Shown here: piece by piece, positions 6,946 through 14,537 of the stretch
Numbering within the stretch: position 1 is the first letter of the stretch
How the letters are laid out: each line of letters starts with the position of its first letter
Assembly (NCBI RefSeq): GCF_014202425.1
Contig: NZ_JACHGT010000004.1
Location: 138,307-202,306 of the forward strand
DNA: 64,000 nt
DNA from: Phytomonospora endophytica
GTDB lineage: Bacteria; Actinomycetota; Actinomycetes; Mycobacteriales; Micromonosporaceae
Direction of reading: 5' to 3'
Position numbers and translations under genes: made by a program
The notes under the pieces: generated by a model
The model's input: the letters and a program-made list of their open reading frames with translations, nothing else
The model's database searches: none
Told to the model about the DNA's origin: nothing

Positions 6946-9826
6946 AAACCGCGGCGGGATGCTCGCGCGCCCATGCCGCGAGCCCGGCGCGCGCGGTCTC
7001 CACGGCTCGCAGCGACTCGGCCTCCTGATCGAGCGCGGGCATCGCGCCGTACGCGGCCGCCGCCGATCGCGCGTGCGGGAGCGCCCGCTCGTGCTCACCG
7101 AGACCGTTGTGTGCCTTGGCGAGGACCAGGTCCGTCAACGGTCCCGCGTACGGCGGTTTCAGCTGCCACAGGCCCTCGGCCTCGGCCACCAGTTCAAGGG
7201 CACGCGTGTGCTCCCCGAGTTCGTTGAGCGCCTCGGCGTAATAGCACAGGGTTCCCGGCAGGTGCGCCATGTTCGTCGGCATCGAGCGCAGGTAGGCGAG
7301 GTTGGCCTCGTAGACGGTCCGCGCCAGGTCCGCGCGGCCGGCACGGACGAGAAGCGTTCCGAGGAAGTAACACCAGCGCTGGTGGTACGGGGGTGACGCG
7401 GACTCGGCCGTGGCGATCACCTCGCCGAGCACGTCCAGCGCGGCGACTACGTCACCGGACGCGATTTCCACTTCGGCCCGGGCGAGAAGGCGCTGGACGA
7501 GGAAGCTCCCCGGGCCACCGGTGATGTCGATCGCTTCGATGCGATCGACGTGTTTCCGGGCCCGGTCGACCTCGCCGCGCCGGACGAGTACCTGGACGAG
7601 CGTGCAGGTGAAGGAGACCTCGTTGTACGGTCTGCCGACCTGGGCGGCGAGTTCGATGCCCTCGCTGAGCAACCGGACGGCTTCCGGGAATTTACCCGCC
7701 TCCTTGTGCCGGCGGCCCTGGTTGCCCACGGCCACCATCATCTGGAGATCGGTGAGATCGGCCGCTAGGTCGATGATGTGCCTGCCGAGTTCGATGGCGG
7801 CGGCGCTCTCGCCCCGGGTGCGCAGCCAGTTCGCGCGCAGGCTCTGCATCTGGAAGACGCCGTGGGCGTCGTCGGCGCGCACGGCACTGCGCAGCCCCAG
7901 CGTTGCCAGTTCGTCGACGCGGTCGAGGAAGCGGCCCGCATCGACGGCGTCCATGAAGCGGCTGACCAGGTTCCACACCCGCGGGTGTTCCCGGAGGGTG
8001 TCGCAGGCGCGGAAGAGGTTGGCCTCCTCGGCCACGGCGTTGTCCAGCCGATGCGCGAAGTGCCAGTCGATGAACATGTCGGCGACGGCGGCGACACCGG
8101 CTTCACCGAGTTCGGCCTCCGCGCGGGCGGCGGCGTACAACCGCACCAGGTCATGGGTGCGGTAGCGTCCGGGCCGGTACTCGTCGACGAGGTGGGCTTG
8201 GACGAGCCGGCGCAGGAGGCGCTCGGCCGTCTCGGTCGGTTCACCCGATACGGCGGCGATCAGGTCGACGGAGGCGTCCTCGCCGGGTGTCGCGCCGATC
8301 CGGCAGAACAGCGCCCGGGCCGCCGGGTCGAGGGCGGCGTACGACTGGTCGAGCGCGGCGGTCACGGTCGCATCCGGGTCACCGTCCACGGACAGCAGCG
8401 CGAGGCGGTCGCGGTCCGCGAGATCCCTGACGTACGGGCCGATCCCGCCGGTGACGCCGCCCGCCACGTTCGCCGCCGCGATGCGCAGCGCGAGGGGCAG
8501 GTCGCCGCAGAGTCCGGCGAGCCCGTCGGCGTCGGCGTCGCCGACCTCGCCGAGGATCCGGCGCAGCAGCCGGATCGAGTCCGGCCGGGCGAGCACGCCC
8601 AGCGCGACGGCCACCGCGTCGTCGACGGCGACGAGGCCGGGGAGCCTGTCGCGGCTGGTGACCACGGTGAGGCAGCCCGTTCCCGGCATCAGCGGGCGGA
8701 CCTGCGCGGCGGTGCCGGCGTTGTCGAGGACGACGAGCATCCGCCGCCCGTTCGTGTGGGCGCGGAACACTTCGGCGGCGTGGTCGACGTCGGCGGGGAC
8801 GTCGGTCACTCCGACGGCGTGCAGCAGGCGGGCCAGCGCGTCCCCGGGCGTGACGGTGTCACCGCGATCGAAGCCGCGCAGGTTGATGTAGAGCTGCCCG
8901 TCGGGGAAGCTCGCGCGGTTCGCATGTCCCCAGTGGACGGACAGCGCGGTCTTGCCCGCGCCCGCCTGGCCGGTCACGAGGATCGTGCGACCGCGTGCGG
9001 CGGCCGAGGAGAGCGCGGCCAGGTCCGCGTCGCGGCCGGTATAGGTGGCGATGTCGGCGGGCAGCTGGGCGGGCGCGACCGAAGCGCCACCGGCCCTTGT
9101 GGACAGTCCCAGATCCTGCCCGAGGACGCGCTTGTGCAGTCCCCGAAGCTCCGGCGACGGGTCGGCGCCCAGCTCGTCGCGCAGGCGGATCCGCGTGGCC
9201 TCGAAGCGATGCAGCGCCTCGGCCGGGCGACCGGAGCGGTACAGGGCGAGCATCAGATGCCCGACCAGCGGCTCCGCGAGCGGACGGTCGGCGACCAGGG
9301 CAGCGAGCTCGTCGACGACGGCGGCGTGCCGGCCGGCGGCCAGTTCGGCGGCGTAGCGGGAGGCGAACAGTCCCGAGCGCTCCCGGTCGAAGGTCGCGCG
9401 GAACTCCTCTGCCCAGCGCCCGCCGATCCCGGCGAGCGGTTCGCCCTGGGCGAGCGCGCACGCGCGCCGCCACAGTTCGAGGGCCTCACCGTCGGCGGTC
9501 GCGGCCTTGGCGGCCAGGGCGCGCAGGCGATGGAGGTCGACGGCGTCGGCGTCGGCGGCGAGGAGGTAGCCCTGCCCGGCCCGGTCGATGGTGGCCCCGG
9601 CGGGGCGCAGCTCGGCGCGCAGGCGGGCGATGTAGCTGTACAGGACGCTCGTGACGGTCTCGGGCGGCTCGCCGTTCCAGACGCGGTCGATGAGGTCGCG
9701 CTGCGAGACCGGGACGCCCGGCTCGGCCGCCAGTACCGCGAGGACGCAGGCGCGTTTGGGCGCGCCGATCCGCGTGGTGCTGTCCACGGCGGCGATCGTG
9801 ACGGGACCGATGAGGCGGATCAGCAC
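6941..9826 (-). CDS. AfsR-type SARP transcriptional activator (wHTH-BTAD-NB-ARC-TPR)
   Basis: A 961-aa cytoplasmic regulator starting at GTG 9826 with AGGAG 10 nt upstream. Order: OmpR-like winged helix (residues 1-95, RVWNGEPPETVTSVLYSYIARLR), bacterial transcriptional activation domain with TPR-like helices (about 100-245), an AP-ATPase/NB-ARC module with Walker A GQAGAGKT near 285-292 and MLVVLDNAG near 365, then a C-terminal TPR superhelix (about 600-940). This matches the large SARP class typified by AfsR, which activates promoters carrying 11-bp direct repeats and is often modulated by ATP binding and Ser/Thr kinases. No secondary-metabolite cluster lies nearby. Matching repeats flank the gene on both sides and recur at 43054. 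Confidence 0.93.
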   Translation of the reverse strand: MLIRLIGPVTIAAVDSTTRIGAPKRACVLAVLAAEPGVPVSQRDLIDRVWNGEPPETVTSVLYSYIARLRAELRPAGATIDRAGQGYLLAADADAVDLHRLRALAAKAATADGEALELWRRACALAQGEPLAGIGGRWAEEFRATFDRERSGLFASRYAAELAAGRHAAVVDELAALVADRPLAEPLVGHLMLALYRSGRPAEALHRFEATRIRLRDELGADPSPELRGLHKRVLGQDLGLSTRAGGASVAPAQLPADIATYTGRDADLAALSSAAARGRTILVTGQAGAGKTALSVHWGHANRASFPDGQLYINLRGFDRGDTVTPGDALARLLHAVGVTDVPADVDHAAEVFRAHTNGRRMLVVLDNAGTAAQVRPLMPGTGCLTVVTSRDRLPGLVAVDDAVAVALGVLARPDSIRLLRRILGEVGDADADGLAGLCGDLPLALRIAAANVAGGVTGGIGPYVRDLADRDRLALLSVDGDPDATVTAALDQSYAALDPAARALFCRIGATPGEDASVDLIAAVSGEPTETAERLLRRLVQAHLVDEYRPGRYRTHDLVRLYAAARAEAELGEAGVAAVADMFIDWHFAHRLDNAVAEEANLFRACDTLREHPRVWNLVSRFMDAVDAGRFLDRVDELATLGLRSAVRADDAHGVFQMQSLRANWLRTRGESAAAIELGRHIIDLAADLTDLQMMVAVGNQGRRHKEAGKFPEAVRLLSEGIELAAQVGRPYNEVSFTCTLVQVLVRRGEVDRARKHVDRIEAIDITGGPGSFLVQRLLARAEVEIASGDVVAALDVLGEVIATAESASPPYHQRWCYFLGTLLVRAGRADLARTVYEANLAYLRSMPTNMAHLPGTLCYYAEALNELGEHTRALELVAEAEGLWQLKPPYAGPLTDLVLAKAHNGLGEHERALPHARSAAAAYGAMPALDQEAESLRAVETARAGLAAWAREHPAAVS

Positions 9827-9894
9827 GGTGGCGGCTCCTGGAGGGGCGGGCTCGGGAGACGACGACCATCCTACGGTGCCGCCGGGTCAGGCCC

Positions 9895-9939
9895 GCTCAA
9901 GATCCGCTCAAGGTCGCCGGAGGCCGAGCCGGTTAGGAT
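9895..9939 (+). promoter_or_regulatory. SARP-box-like repeats plus -10 of a leaderless promoter
   Basis: GCTCAAGATCC (9895-9905) and GCTCAAGGTCG (9906-9916) are an 11-bp-spaced direct repeat in the -35 region. The -10 TAGGAT (9934-9939) ends 8 nt before ATG 9948. The repeats also lie 69-90 bp upstream of the divergent SARP start, so autoregulation is possible. Confidence 0.6.
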
Positions 9940-9947
9940 CACGCGCC

Positions 9948-10517
9948 ATGAGCATGCAACCACCTGCCCCGGGATATCCGCCGTCGCAGGCCTACCCGCC
10001 GCCCGGCCCGCCCGGCCGGATGGGCCCGCCTCCGCCCCCGCCGCAGATGGCCGGCCCGATGCCGGTCCGGCCGGTCGCGGGGACGCGTCCGACGGGCGCG
10101 ACGGTCGCGGGCGTCGCCCTCGGCGGGCTCGCGCTGCTCTTCCTGGTCGGCGCGATCATGGAGTTCGCCGACATCGTGCCGCGCGGCGCGCCCTTCTCGT
10201 CGATCACGAACGTCCGCGGGGTCTTCCTCATCGTCATGGGTCTCGGCGCGGCGGGCGCGGCCGTCCTCGCGTTCGTCAACCCCGACTTCGGTCGCGTGTT
10301 CGCCGCCGCGGCCGCCGGTGCGGGCATCTGGGAGGCCGCCGGGGGCTGGCGCGAGATCATGCTGGCCCTGTTCGACGAGAACAGCGGCATCTACCCCAAC
10401 GAGTTCTGGATCCGCATCGCCCCGGTGGTCCTTGGGGGCTTCCTCGGGATTCTGGCCCTGGTCATGCTCGCGAGCCCCAAGATCAGCGACTGGTCGGTGG
10501 CGAAGCGGGGCAGCTAG
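9948..10517 (+). CDS. Pro-rich N-terminus membrane protein, likely SARP target
   Basis: A 189-aa protein of unknown function. ATG 9948 (MSMQPPAPGYPP) is the start; the open frame continues 5' but overlaps the promoter and the SARP gene. Residues 1-50 are a proline/glycine-rich cytoplasmic segment. Four hydrophobic stretches follow (near 52-72, 88-106, 114-130 and 158-175), so it is an integral membrane protein. There is no Shine-Dalgarno and the -10 ends 8 nt before the ATG, so the mRNA is probably leaderless. The repeats in the -35 region make it the best direct target of the divergent SARP regulator. A TGA/TAG-spaced convergent dusB follows 3 nt downstream. Confidence 0.72.
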   Translation: MSMQPPAPGYPPSQAYPPPGPPGRMGPPPPPPQMAGPMPVRPVAGTRPTGATVAGVALGGLALLFLVGAIMEFADIVPRGAPFSSITNVRGVFLIVMGLGAAGAAVLAFVNPDFGRVFAAAAAGAGIWEAAGGWREIMLALFDENSGIYPNEFWIRIAPVVLGGFLGILALVMLASPKISDWSVAKRGS

Positions 10518-10520
10518 GCC

Positions 10521-11729
10521 TCAGCCGCCGGAGTGCTCCAGGTCGGCGCCCGACGGGACCGTGTCGTCGTCGGGGTCGTCGAGCCAGCCCTCGGGGAGCT
10601 GGACCCGCGCGGGGGAGTTCGTGCGGCCGCGGGACTGGCCGAGGATCGACGTCGGGAAGGGCTGGTCGGTGTCGAGGCCGCCGAGCAGGTCGTCGAGTTC
10701 GGTCAGCGAGGAGATCATGGCCAGGGCGCGGCGGGTGTCGCTGCCGACGCTGAAACCCTTGAGATACCAGGCGACGTGCTTGCGGAAGTCGGTGCAGCCG
10801 TGCTCCTCGGCGCCGATTCTGCGGCGCTTCTCGGGGCGCAGCGTCGTGCCCTCGTCGGCGGGTTCACCGGCGTCGGTGTACCAGGCGACGAGGAGTTCGG
10901 CGTGGCGGCGCATGATGCGCGCGACCTCGTCGAGGTGGGGGAGGACGCGCTCGTCGTCGCGGGGTTCGCGGCCTTCGGCGCGGGCTTTGAACGCTGCGGC
11001 GAGGTCGGCGAACAGCCACGGGCGGCCGAGGCAGCCGCGGCCGACGACGACGCCGTCGCAGCCGGTCTCGTCGACCATGCGCAGGGCGTCGGTCGCCTCC
11101 CAGATGTCGCCGTTGCCGAGGACCGGGACGTCGAGGTGCTGTTTGAGGGCGGCGATGGCCGTCCAGTCGGCCTCGCCGGAGTAGCGCTGCGCGGCCGTGC
11201 GCGCGTGCAGGGCGACCCACGCCACACCCGCGTCCTGGGCGATGCGGCCGGCGTCGAGGTAGGTGAGCAGGTCGTCGTCGATGCCCTTGCGCATCTTGAC
11301 GGTGACGGGGATGTCGCCGGCGGCGCCGACGGCGGCGCGCACGATCTGCTCGAACAGGCGGCGCTTGTAGGGGATCGCCGAGCCGCCGCCCTTCTTGGTG
11401 ACGCGCGGGACGGGACAGCCGAAGTTCATGTCGATGTGGTCGGCGAGGTCCTCGTCGACGATCATCTCGACGGCCTTGCGGACCGTGACGGGGTCCACTC
11501 CGTAGAGCTGGAGACTGCGCGGCGACTCGTTCGGGCCGAAGGCGACCATGCGGGTGGTCTTCGGGTTGCGCTCGATGAGCGCGCGCGTCATGACCATCTC
11601 GCAGGTGTAGATGCCGGCCCCCTGCTCGGCGCACAGCTGACGGAAGGCGACGTTGGTGATCCCGGCCATGGGCGCGAGCACCACGGGCGGGTCAACGGTG
11701 TATTTGCCGAGAGTCAGGGGAGCGATCAC
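10521..11729 (-). CDS. dusB: tRNA-dihydrouridine synthase DusB
   Basis: A 402-aa enzyme of the COG0042 family that uses FMN and NADPH to reduce uridine in the tRNA D-loop. GTG 11729 is proposed because it precedes the conserved N-terminus (LGKYTVDPPVVLAPMAGITN); the frame remains open 198 nt further. FMN-binding TIM-barrel landmarks are present: APMAGITN, DMNFGCPVPRVTKKGGGSA (catalytic Cys in NFGCP), VKMRKG, LHARTAAQRYSG and GNGDIWEA, followed by a helical C-terminal domain. The C-terminal 50 residues are longer and more acidic than in Escherichia coli DusB (about 320 aa), which is usual for actinobacterial forms. It is convergent with the SARP-target gene. Confidence 0.93.
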   Translation of the reverse strand: MIAPLTLGKYTVDPPVVLAPMAGITNVAFRQLCAEQGAGIYTCEMVMTRALIERNPKTTRMVAFGPNESPRSLQLYGVDPVTVRKAVEMIVDEDLADHIDMNFGCPVPRVTKKGGGSAIPYKRRLFEQIVRAAVGAAGDIPVTVKMRKGIDDDLLTYLDAGRIAQDAGVAWVALHARTAAQRYSGEADWTAIAALKQHLDVPVLGNGDIWEATDALRMVDETGCDGVVVGRGCLGRPWLFADLAAAFKARAEGREPRDDERVLPHLDEVARIMRRHAELLVAWYTDAGEPADEGTTLRPEKRRRIGAEEHGCTDFRKHVAWYLKGFSVGSDTRRALAMISSLTELDDLLGGLDTDQPFPTSILGQSRGRTNSPARVQLPEGWLDDPDDDTVPSGADLEHSGG

Positions 11730-11795
11730 GTCTTCGAGGATGACACACCGGACGCGCGCGGGCGCACCGGCGGGGAGGGTCCGGCGCAGGTCAGG

Positions 11796-11975
11796 GTGGG
11801 GGGAACAACATCGCTTGGAGGCGTCTGTTCGACCGGACTCGCCGACGGCCGTCGATTCGCGACGCCCTCGAAGGCCTGTGCGGAGCTCATCGGCTCGAAG
11901 TACGACGGATGGACCGCCTGGGTGCACATCGCGAGCGGACGGACGCTCGCGCGGATCCGCGATGAGGCCGGGTGA
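11796..11975 (+). CDS. 59-aa DUF4357/RAMA-like domain micro-protein or remnant
   Basis: A small frame starting at GTG 11796 encodes 59 residues with the pattern of the DUF4357 / restriction-system modified-DNA-reader C-terminal module: TPSKACAELIG, then YDGWTAWVHI, then GRTLARIRDEAG. The usual consensus is roughly PSxAAxxVxGxxxNGWxxW followed by GxxLxELR. Such domains normally end longer proteins (GIY-YIG nucleases, restriction systems). Here no 5' partner exists, because divergent dusB begins 66 nt upstream. It may be a stand-alone reader or the tail of a lost gene. The start has only a weak ribosome site. Confidence 0.4.
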   Translation: MGGTTSLGGVCSTGLADGRRFATPSKACAELIGSKYDGWTAWVHIASGRTLARIRDEAG

Positions 11976-12054
11976 ATGACCAGGACCGGTGCGGCCTTCC
12001 CGGAGCCGGGACGGCCGCGCCGGTCCCCTGCGCCTCGTGCCGCATCACGCGTGC

Positions 12055-12603
12055 TCAACGGTCCCCGAACAACATCCCCTGGAACGCCTCCGCCGCCGCC
12101 TCCACCCCGTCCCGGTCGCCGGTCAGGAGCAGGTCGAGGAGCAGGCCGCGCGCGGTCGCGATGGCCAGGCGGGCCCGTGCGGTCGCGGCGGCCTCCGGGA
12201 CGCCGTGTGCGACGAGCAGCTCCGTCAGGGGCGTGAGCCAGGCGTCGATGACGGTCTTGGCGAAGTCGGTGCTCCAGCCGGGGGAGTGCAGGGCCAGCGC
12301 GTAGACCTCGAAGAAGAGACGTTCGGCGGGGGCGAGGCCGGGGGCGGTGATGCCGCGCCAGAAGGCCCGCGACGCCTCGACCGGGTCGATCTGGTCCTTC
12401 AGCGACGCCAGGGCGGCGCGCTGTTCGGCCTCGACGCGGGCGACGACTTCGGCGAGCAGCCCCTCGCGCGAACCGAAGTGGTAGATGAGCATGCGGTGGC
12501 TGGTGCCGACGGCGGCGGCCATCTGCCGGAGGCTGTGGTCGCGGAAGCCGTTGGCGCGCAGGTACTCGACGCAACGGTCGAGCAGGGCCTCAGCGGGACT
12601 CAC
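12055..12603 (-). CDS. TetR-family regulator
   Basis: A 182-aa repressor-type protein starting at ATG 12603. The N-terminal HTH is clear (LRQMAAAVGTSHRMLIYHFGSREGLLAEVV, residues about 24-54); the rest is an all-helical ligand and dimer domain. It is translationally coupled to the preceding SRPBCC gene, whose stop lies 14 nt inside it. A perfect 12-bp-arm inverted repeat at 13003-13030 covers the operon's first start codon and is its likely operator, giving autorepression of a two-gene unit. The ligand is unknown; SRPBCC partners often bind hydrophobic molecules. Confidence 0.85.
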   Translation of the reverse strand: MSPAEALLDRCVEYLRANGFRDHSLRQMAAAVGTSHRMLIYHFGSREGLLAEVVARVEAEQRAALASLKDQIDPVEASRAFWRGITAPGLAPAERLFFEVYALALHSPGWSTDFAKTVIDAWLTPLTELLVAHGVPEAAATARARLAIATARGLLLDLLLTGDRDGVEAAAEAFQGMLFGDR

Positions 12604-13009
12604 CGGCGGCCTTCAGTCCGGCGGCCTCCATCGTCATGAAGCGGCGGGTCTTCGCGCCCCCGAGCAACCCGAAGAGCCAGGCGAGGGGCCCGGTCTGGCG
12701 CACGCCGATGTCGATGCGGGTGCCCTCGCCGTCGGGGCTGATGCGATGCCAGCCGAGGGTGCGCACGCCGGGGGAGCGGGCCTCCCAGTCGAAGGACTCG
12801 CCCTCGTCAAGCTTCGTGACCGTCCAGGTCAGGACGGGCATGCCGGGCTGGGTGAGGCGGTAGCGGCGGCCGACGGCCAGCTCGGGGGCGTCGACGGGCG
12901 CGATGGCGGTGATCGAGGCGGTCCAGTTCGGCCAGTCGGCGATGTCGGTGAGGACGGCCCAGCACGCGGCCTTGGAAGCGGTGGAGGTGGTGGTGGCGGT
13001 GAACTCCAT
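12590..13009 (-). CDS. SRPBCC-family (START-like) protein
   Basis: A 139-aa cytoplasmic protein starting at ATG 13009, with the helix-grip fold signature of polyketide cyclase/dehydrase and Bet v1-like proteins: the N-terminal strand MEFTATTTSTASKAACWAVLTDIADWPNW and the mid region GRRYRLTQPGMPVLTWTVTKLDEG. These proteins bind or cyclise hydrophobic ligands. The real ligand is unknown. It is first in an operon with a TetR gene. The start codon lies inside the operator-like palindrome, and TACCAT (minus strand) ends 7 nt before the ATG, so the transcript may be leaderless and repression would act directly at the -10. Confidence 0.8.
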   Translation of the reverse strand: MEFTATTTSTASKAACWAVLTDIADWPNWTASITAIAPVDAPELAVGRRYRLTQPGMPVLTWTVTKLDEGESFDWEARSPGVRTLGWHRISPDGEGTRIDIGVRQTGPLAWLFGLLGGAKTRRFMTMEAAGLKAAGESR

Positions 13010-13030
13010 GTACCAGATGGTACATGGAGT
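13003..13030. promoter_or_regulatory. 28-nt inverted repeat over a start codon, TetR operator candidate
   Basis: ACTCCATGTACC-AGAT-GGTACATGGAGT has two perfect 12-nt arms. It covers the ATG of the SRPBCC gene (13009) and the putative -10 of its leaderless promoter. The GGTAC core is common in TetR operators. Confidence 0.6.
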
Positions 13031-13039
13031 CGCCCGCGT

Positions 13040-13432
13040 CTAGAACTCGCACTCCAGCGTGAACCGGTGCACCCCGTCGCTGATCTCGATCGTCCCCTCG
13101 CCGCTGATCCCCTCCAGGCCGTCGGCGCCGGAGCCGGCCACGATGCGCCAGGTCAGGGACGCGTCGTCGCCGTCGGCGCGGGCCTCGTGCTGGAGGACGA
13201 AGGAGCCCGTGCGGCCGTCGATCGTGCCGGTGAACTTCTCCAGGCCGACGTAGGTCCGCAGCGTCTCGGCGGCGTTGGCGAAGGTGAGGATCTCGGTGAG
13301 ACTGGTGCCGCCTTCGAGGTCTCCGTGGAAGGCCTTGGTGATGCGCGCCCGGCCGAGCTGGGCGCCGGGACTGTCGTCTACGGTCGTCGGCTCCCAGCCG
13401 GTCAGGTCGAAGGTTCCGGTCAGTCGTGGCAT
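13040..13432 (-). CDS. DUF3224-domain protein
   Basis: A 130-aa cytoplasmic protein starting at ATG 13432. It matches DUF3224, a small beta-barrel family (allene-oxide-cyclase-like fold) common in actinomycetes: the TGTFDLTGWEP start, RARITKAFHGDLEG, and the end GEGTIEISDGVHRFTLECEF. No reaction is established for the family. It lies 8 nt downstream of the membrane protein at 13441-13845 on the same strand, so the two are probably cotranscribed. The TetR/SRPBCC promoter sits between its stop and the next gene. Confidence 0.82.
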   Translation of the reverse strand: MPRLTGTFDLTGWEPTTVDDSPGAQLGRARITKAFHGDLEGGTSLTEILTFANAAETLRTYVGLEKFTGTIDGRTGSFVLQHEARADGDDASLTWRIVAGSGADGLEGISGEGTIEISDGVHRFTLECEF

Positions 13433-13440
13433 GGCGCGAG

Positions 13441-13845
13441 CTAGGCCACCAGCAACCCGACCCCCAGCGTCACCACGCCCGCCGCGAGCGACAGCGCGCC
13501 GAGGCCGAGGATCGCGATCGCCTTGTTGGGTCGCGTGCGGTCCTTACCGGCCGAGGCGGCGAAGAAGCCGCCGGACATGAGGATCGCGGCGAGGGGCACG
13601 CCGAGGCGGGCGACCCAGGCGGCGGGGCCGGTGAGGGTCGTCGACGGCATGAGCAGCTGGACGACGAGGCCGAGGATGACCAGCACTCCGGCGTGGGCGT
13701 GGCCGGCACGGGCGAAGGACTTCTGGAAGTCGGTCATCGGGACCTGCCCGCGCACGATCTTGGTCATGAAATAGCCGCCGAACTCGATGGTGACGATGGT
13801 GAGCAGCATGATTCCGGCGAGGATGCGTCCGGTGTCGTCCAGCAT
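13441..13845 (-). CDS. Four-helix integral membrane protein
   Basis: A 134-aa protein of unknown function starting at ATG 13845. Four hydrophobic segments (about 8-30, 50-68, 80-98 and 108-130) separate short polar loops. HAHAGVLVILG in helix 2 carries two His residues, seen in several actinobacterial membrane-protein families, but there is no cofactor evidence. It heads a pair with DUF3224. Its promoter region holds TAGGAT (13860-13855, minus) ending 9 nt before the ATG, and a second TTGACA-17-TAGCCT promoter further upstream inside the padR 3' end, so it may have both leaderless and leadered transcripts. Confidence 0.7.
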   Translation of the reverse strand: MLDDTGRILAGIMLLTIVTIEFGGYFMTKIVRGQVPMTDFQKSFARAGHAHAGVLVILGLVVQLLMPSTTLTGPAAWVARLGVPLAAILMSGGFFAASAGKDRTRPNKAIAILGLGALSLAAGVVTLGVGLLVA

Positions 13846-13854
13846 GACCGCGTG

Positions 13855-13920
13855 ATCCTATCTAGTCAGTGTCAAGTTACTGTCATGCTGAGGCTAGCCC
13901 GCCATCTAGTCACTGTCAAG
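13855..13920 (-). promoter_or_regulatory. Promoter region with two 17-nt direct repeats
   Basis: ATCTAGTCAGTGTCAAG (13860-13876) and ATCTAGTCACTGTCAAG (13904-13920) differ at one base and are 44 bp apart. On the minus strand the outer copy supplies TTGACA, 17 nt from TAGCCT (13896-13891). TAGGAT (13860-13855) forms a second -10 next to the ATG of the membrane-protein gene. The repeats look like tandem regulator sites; the regulator is not known. Confidence 0.5.
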
Positions 13921-14446
13921 ACGCCAGTTCGGCGATGGTCCTCGACAGCCATTCGCGTTCGGCCTTCGAGGTCGCGCGGGCGACCTCGACCATGCCCTTG
14001 CGGAAGGGGTCGGCGACGTCGCCGCTGCGCACACGCGAGCCGTCGCGCACGAAGAACCCGGCCGGGGCCTCGATGAACTCCAGGCGGCGGCGCAGCACGG
14101 CGGCCTGGTCCCCGGCCGACGGCAGGTGGCGCAGGAACGCGAGCACGGTGAAGAACCTGTTCCGGTCGGTGATGTCGACCGGCGACGGCTCCCGCAGTCG
14201 CCGCAGCAGCTCGGCGCGGCCCCCGTCGGTGAGGGTCAGAACCTGCCGGGGCGCGGCCCCCGTGCCCGACTCGGTCCGCCGGTCGAGGAGCCCGCCCTTC
14301 TCCAGGCGTGCGATCGCCGGGTAGAGGGCGCCGTCGCTGACGGGCTTGACGTGCCCGGTCAGCGCCGAGATCCGCGACTTCAGCTCATAGCCGTGCAGCG
14401 GCTCCTCGTAGAGGAAACCCAGGATCGCCAGCGTCAGCACGCGCAC
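13916..14446 (-). CDS. PadR-family transcriptional regulator
   Basis: A 176-aa regulator. GTG 14446 (VRVLTLAILGFL) is chosen because PadR proteins begin directly at this helix; an upstream frame to ATG 14539 would run through the operator region and overlap the divergent gene. The winged helix is clear (EEPLHGYELKSRI, VSDGALYPAIARLEKGGLL), with a C-terminal coiled-coil dimer domain (residues about 95-176). PadR proteins commonly repress adjacent drug exporters, and here a MATE-type exporter is divergently transcribed 91 nt away with tandem palindromes between them. The gene's end overlaps one of the direct repeats upstream of the next gene. Confidence 0.88.
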   Translation of the reverse strand: MRVLTLAILGFLYEEPLHGYELKSRISALTGHVKPVSDGALYPAIARLEKGGLLDRRTESGTGAAPRQVLTLTDGGRAELLRRLREPSPVDITDRNRFFTVLAFLRHLPSAGDQAAVLRRRLEFIEAPAGFFVRDGSRVRSGDVADPFRKGMVEVARATSKAEREWLSRTIAELAS

Positions 14447-14492
14447 TCCATCCACTTGTCGACCGGGCTCCCAGGCTATATCGTTCCGAGGC

Positions 14493-14522
14493 ACCTCGAT
14501 TCGAGGTAACACGATTCGAGTT
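14493..14522. promoter_or_regulatory. Tandem palindromes, candidate PadR operators
   Basis: ACCTCGA-T-TCGAGGT (14493-14507) is a perfect 15-nt palindrome, followed at once by AACACGA-T-TCGAGTT (14508-14522) with one mismatch. Both share the core CGATTCGAG and sit between divergent padR and the MATE gene. Confidence 0.62.
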
Positions 14523-14537
14523 ATTGGAGCGCCCCTC

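Noticed and set aside
7778-10753. 991-codon open frame on the plus strand
   Set aside because: It is antisense to the SARP gene, has no domain pattern, and its residues (Gly/Val/Asp/Arg-rich) are the usual mirror of GC-rich coding DNA.
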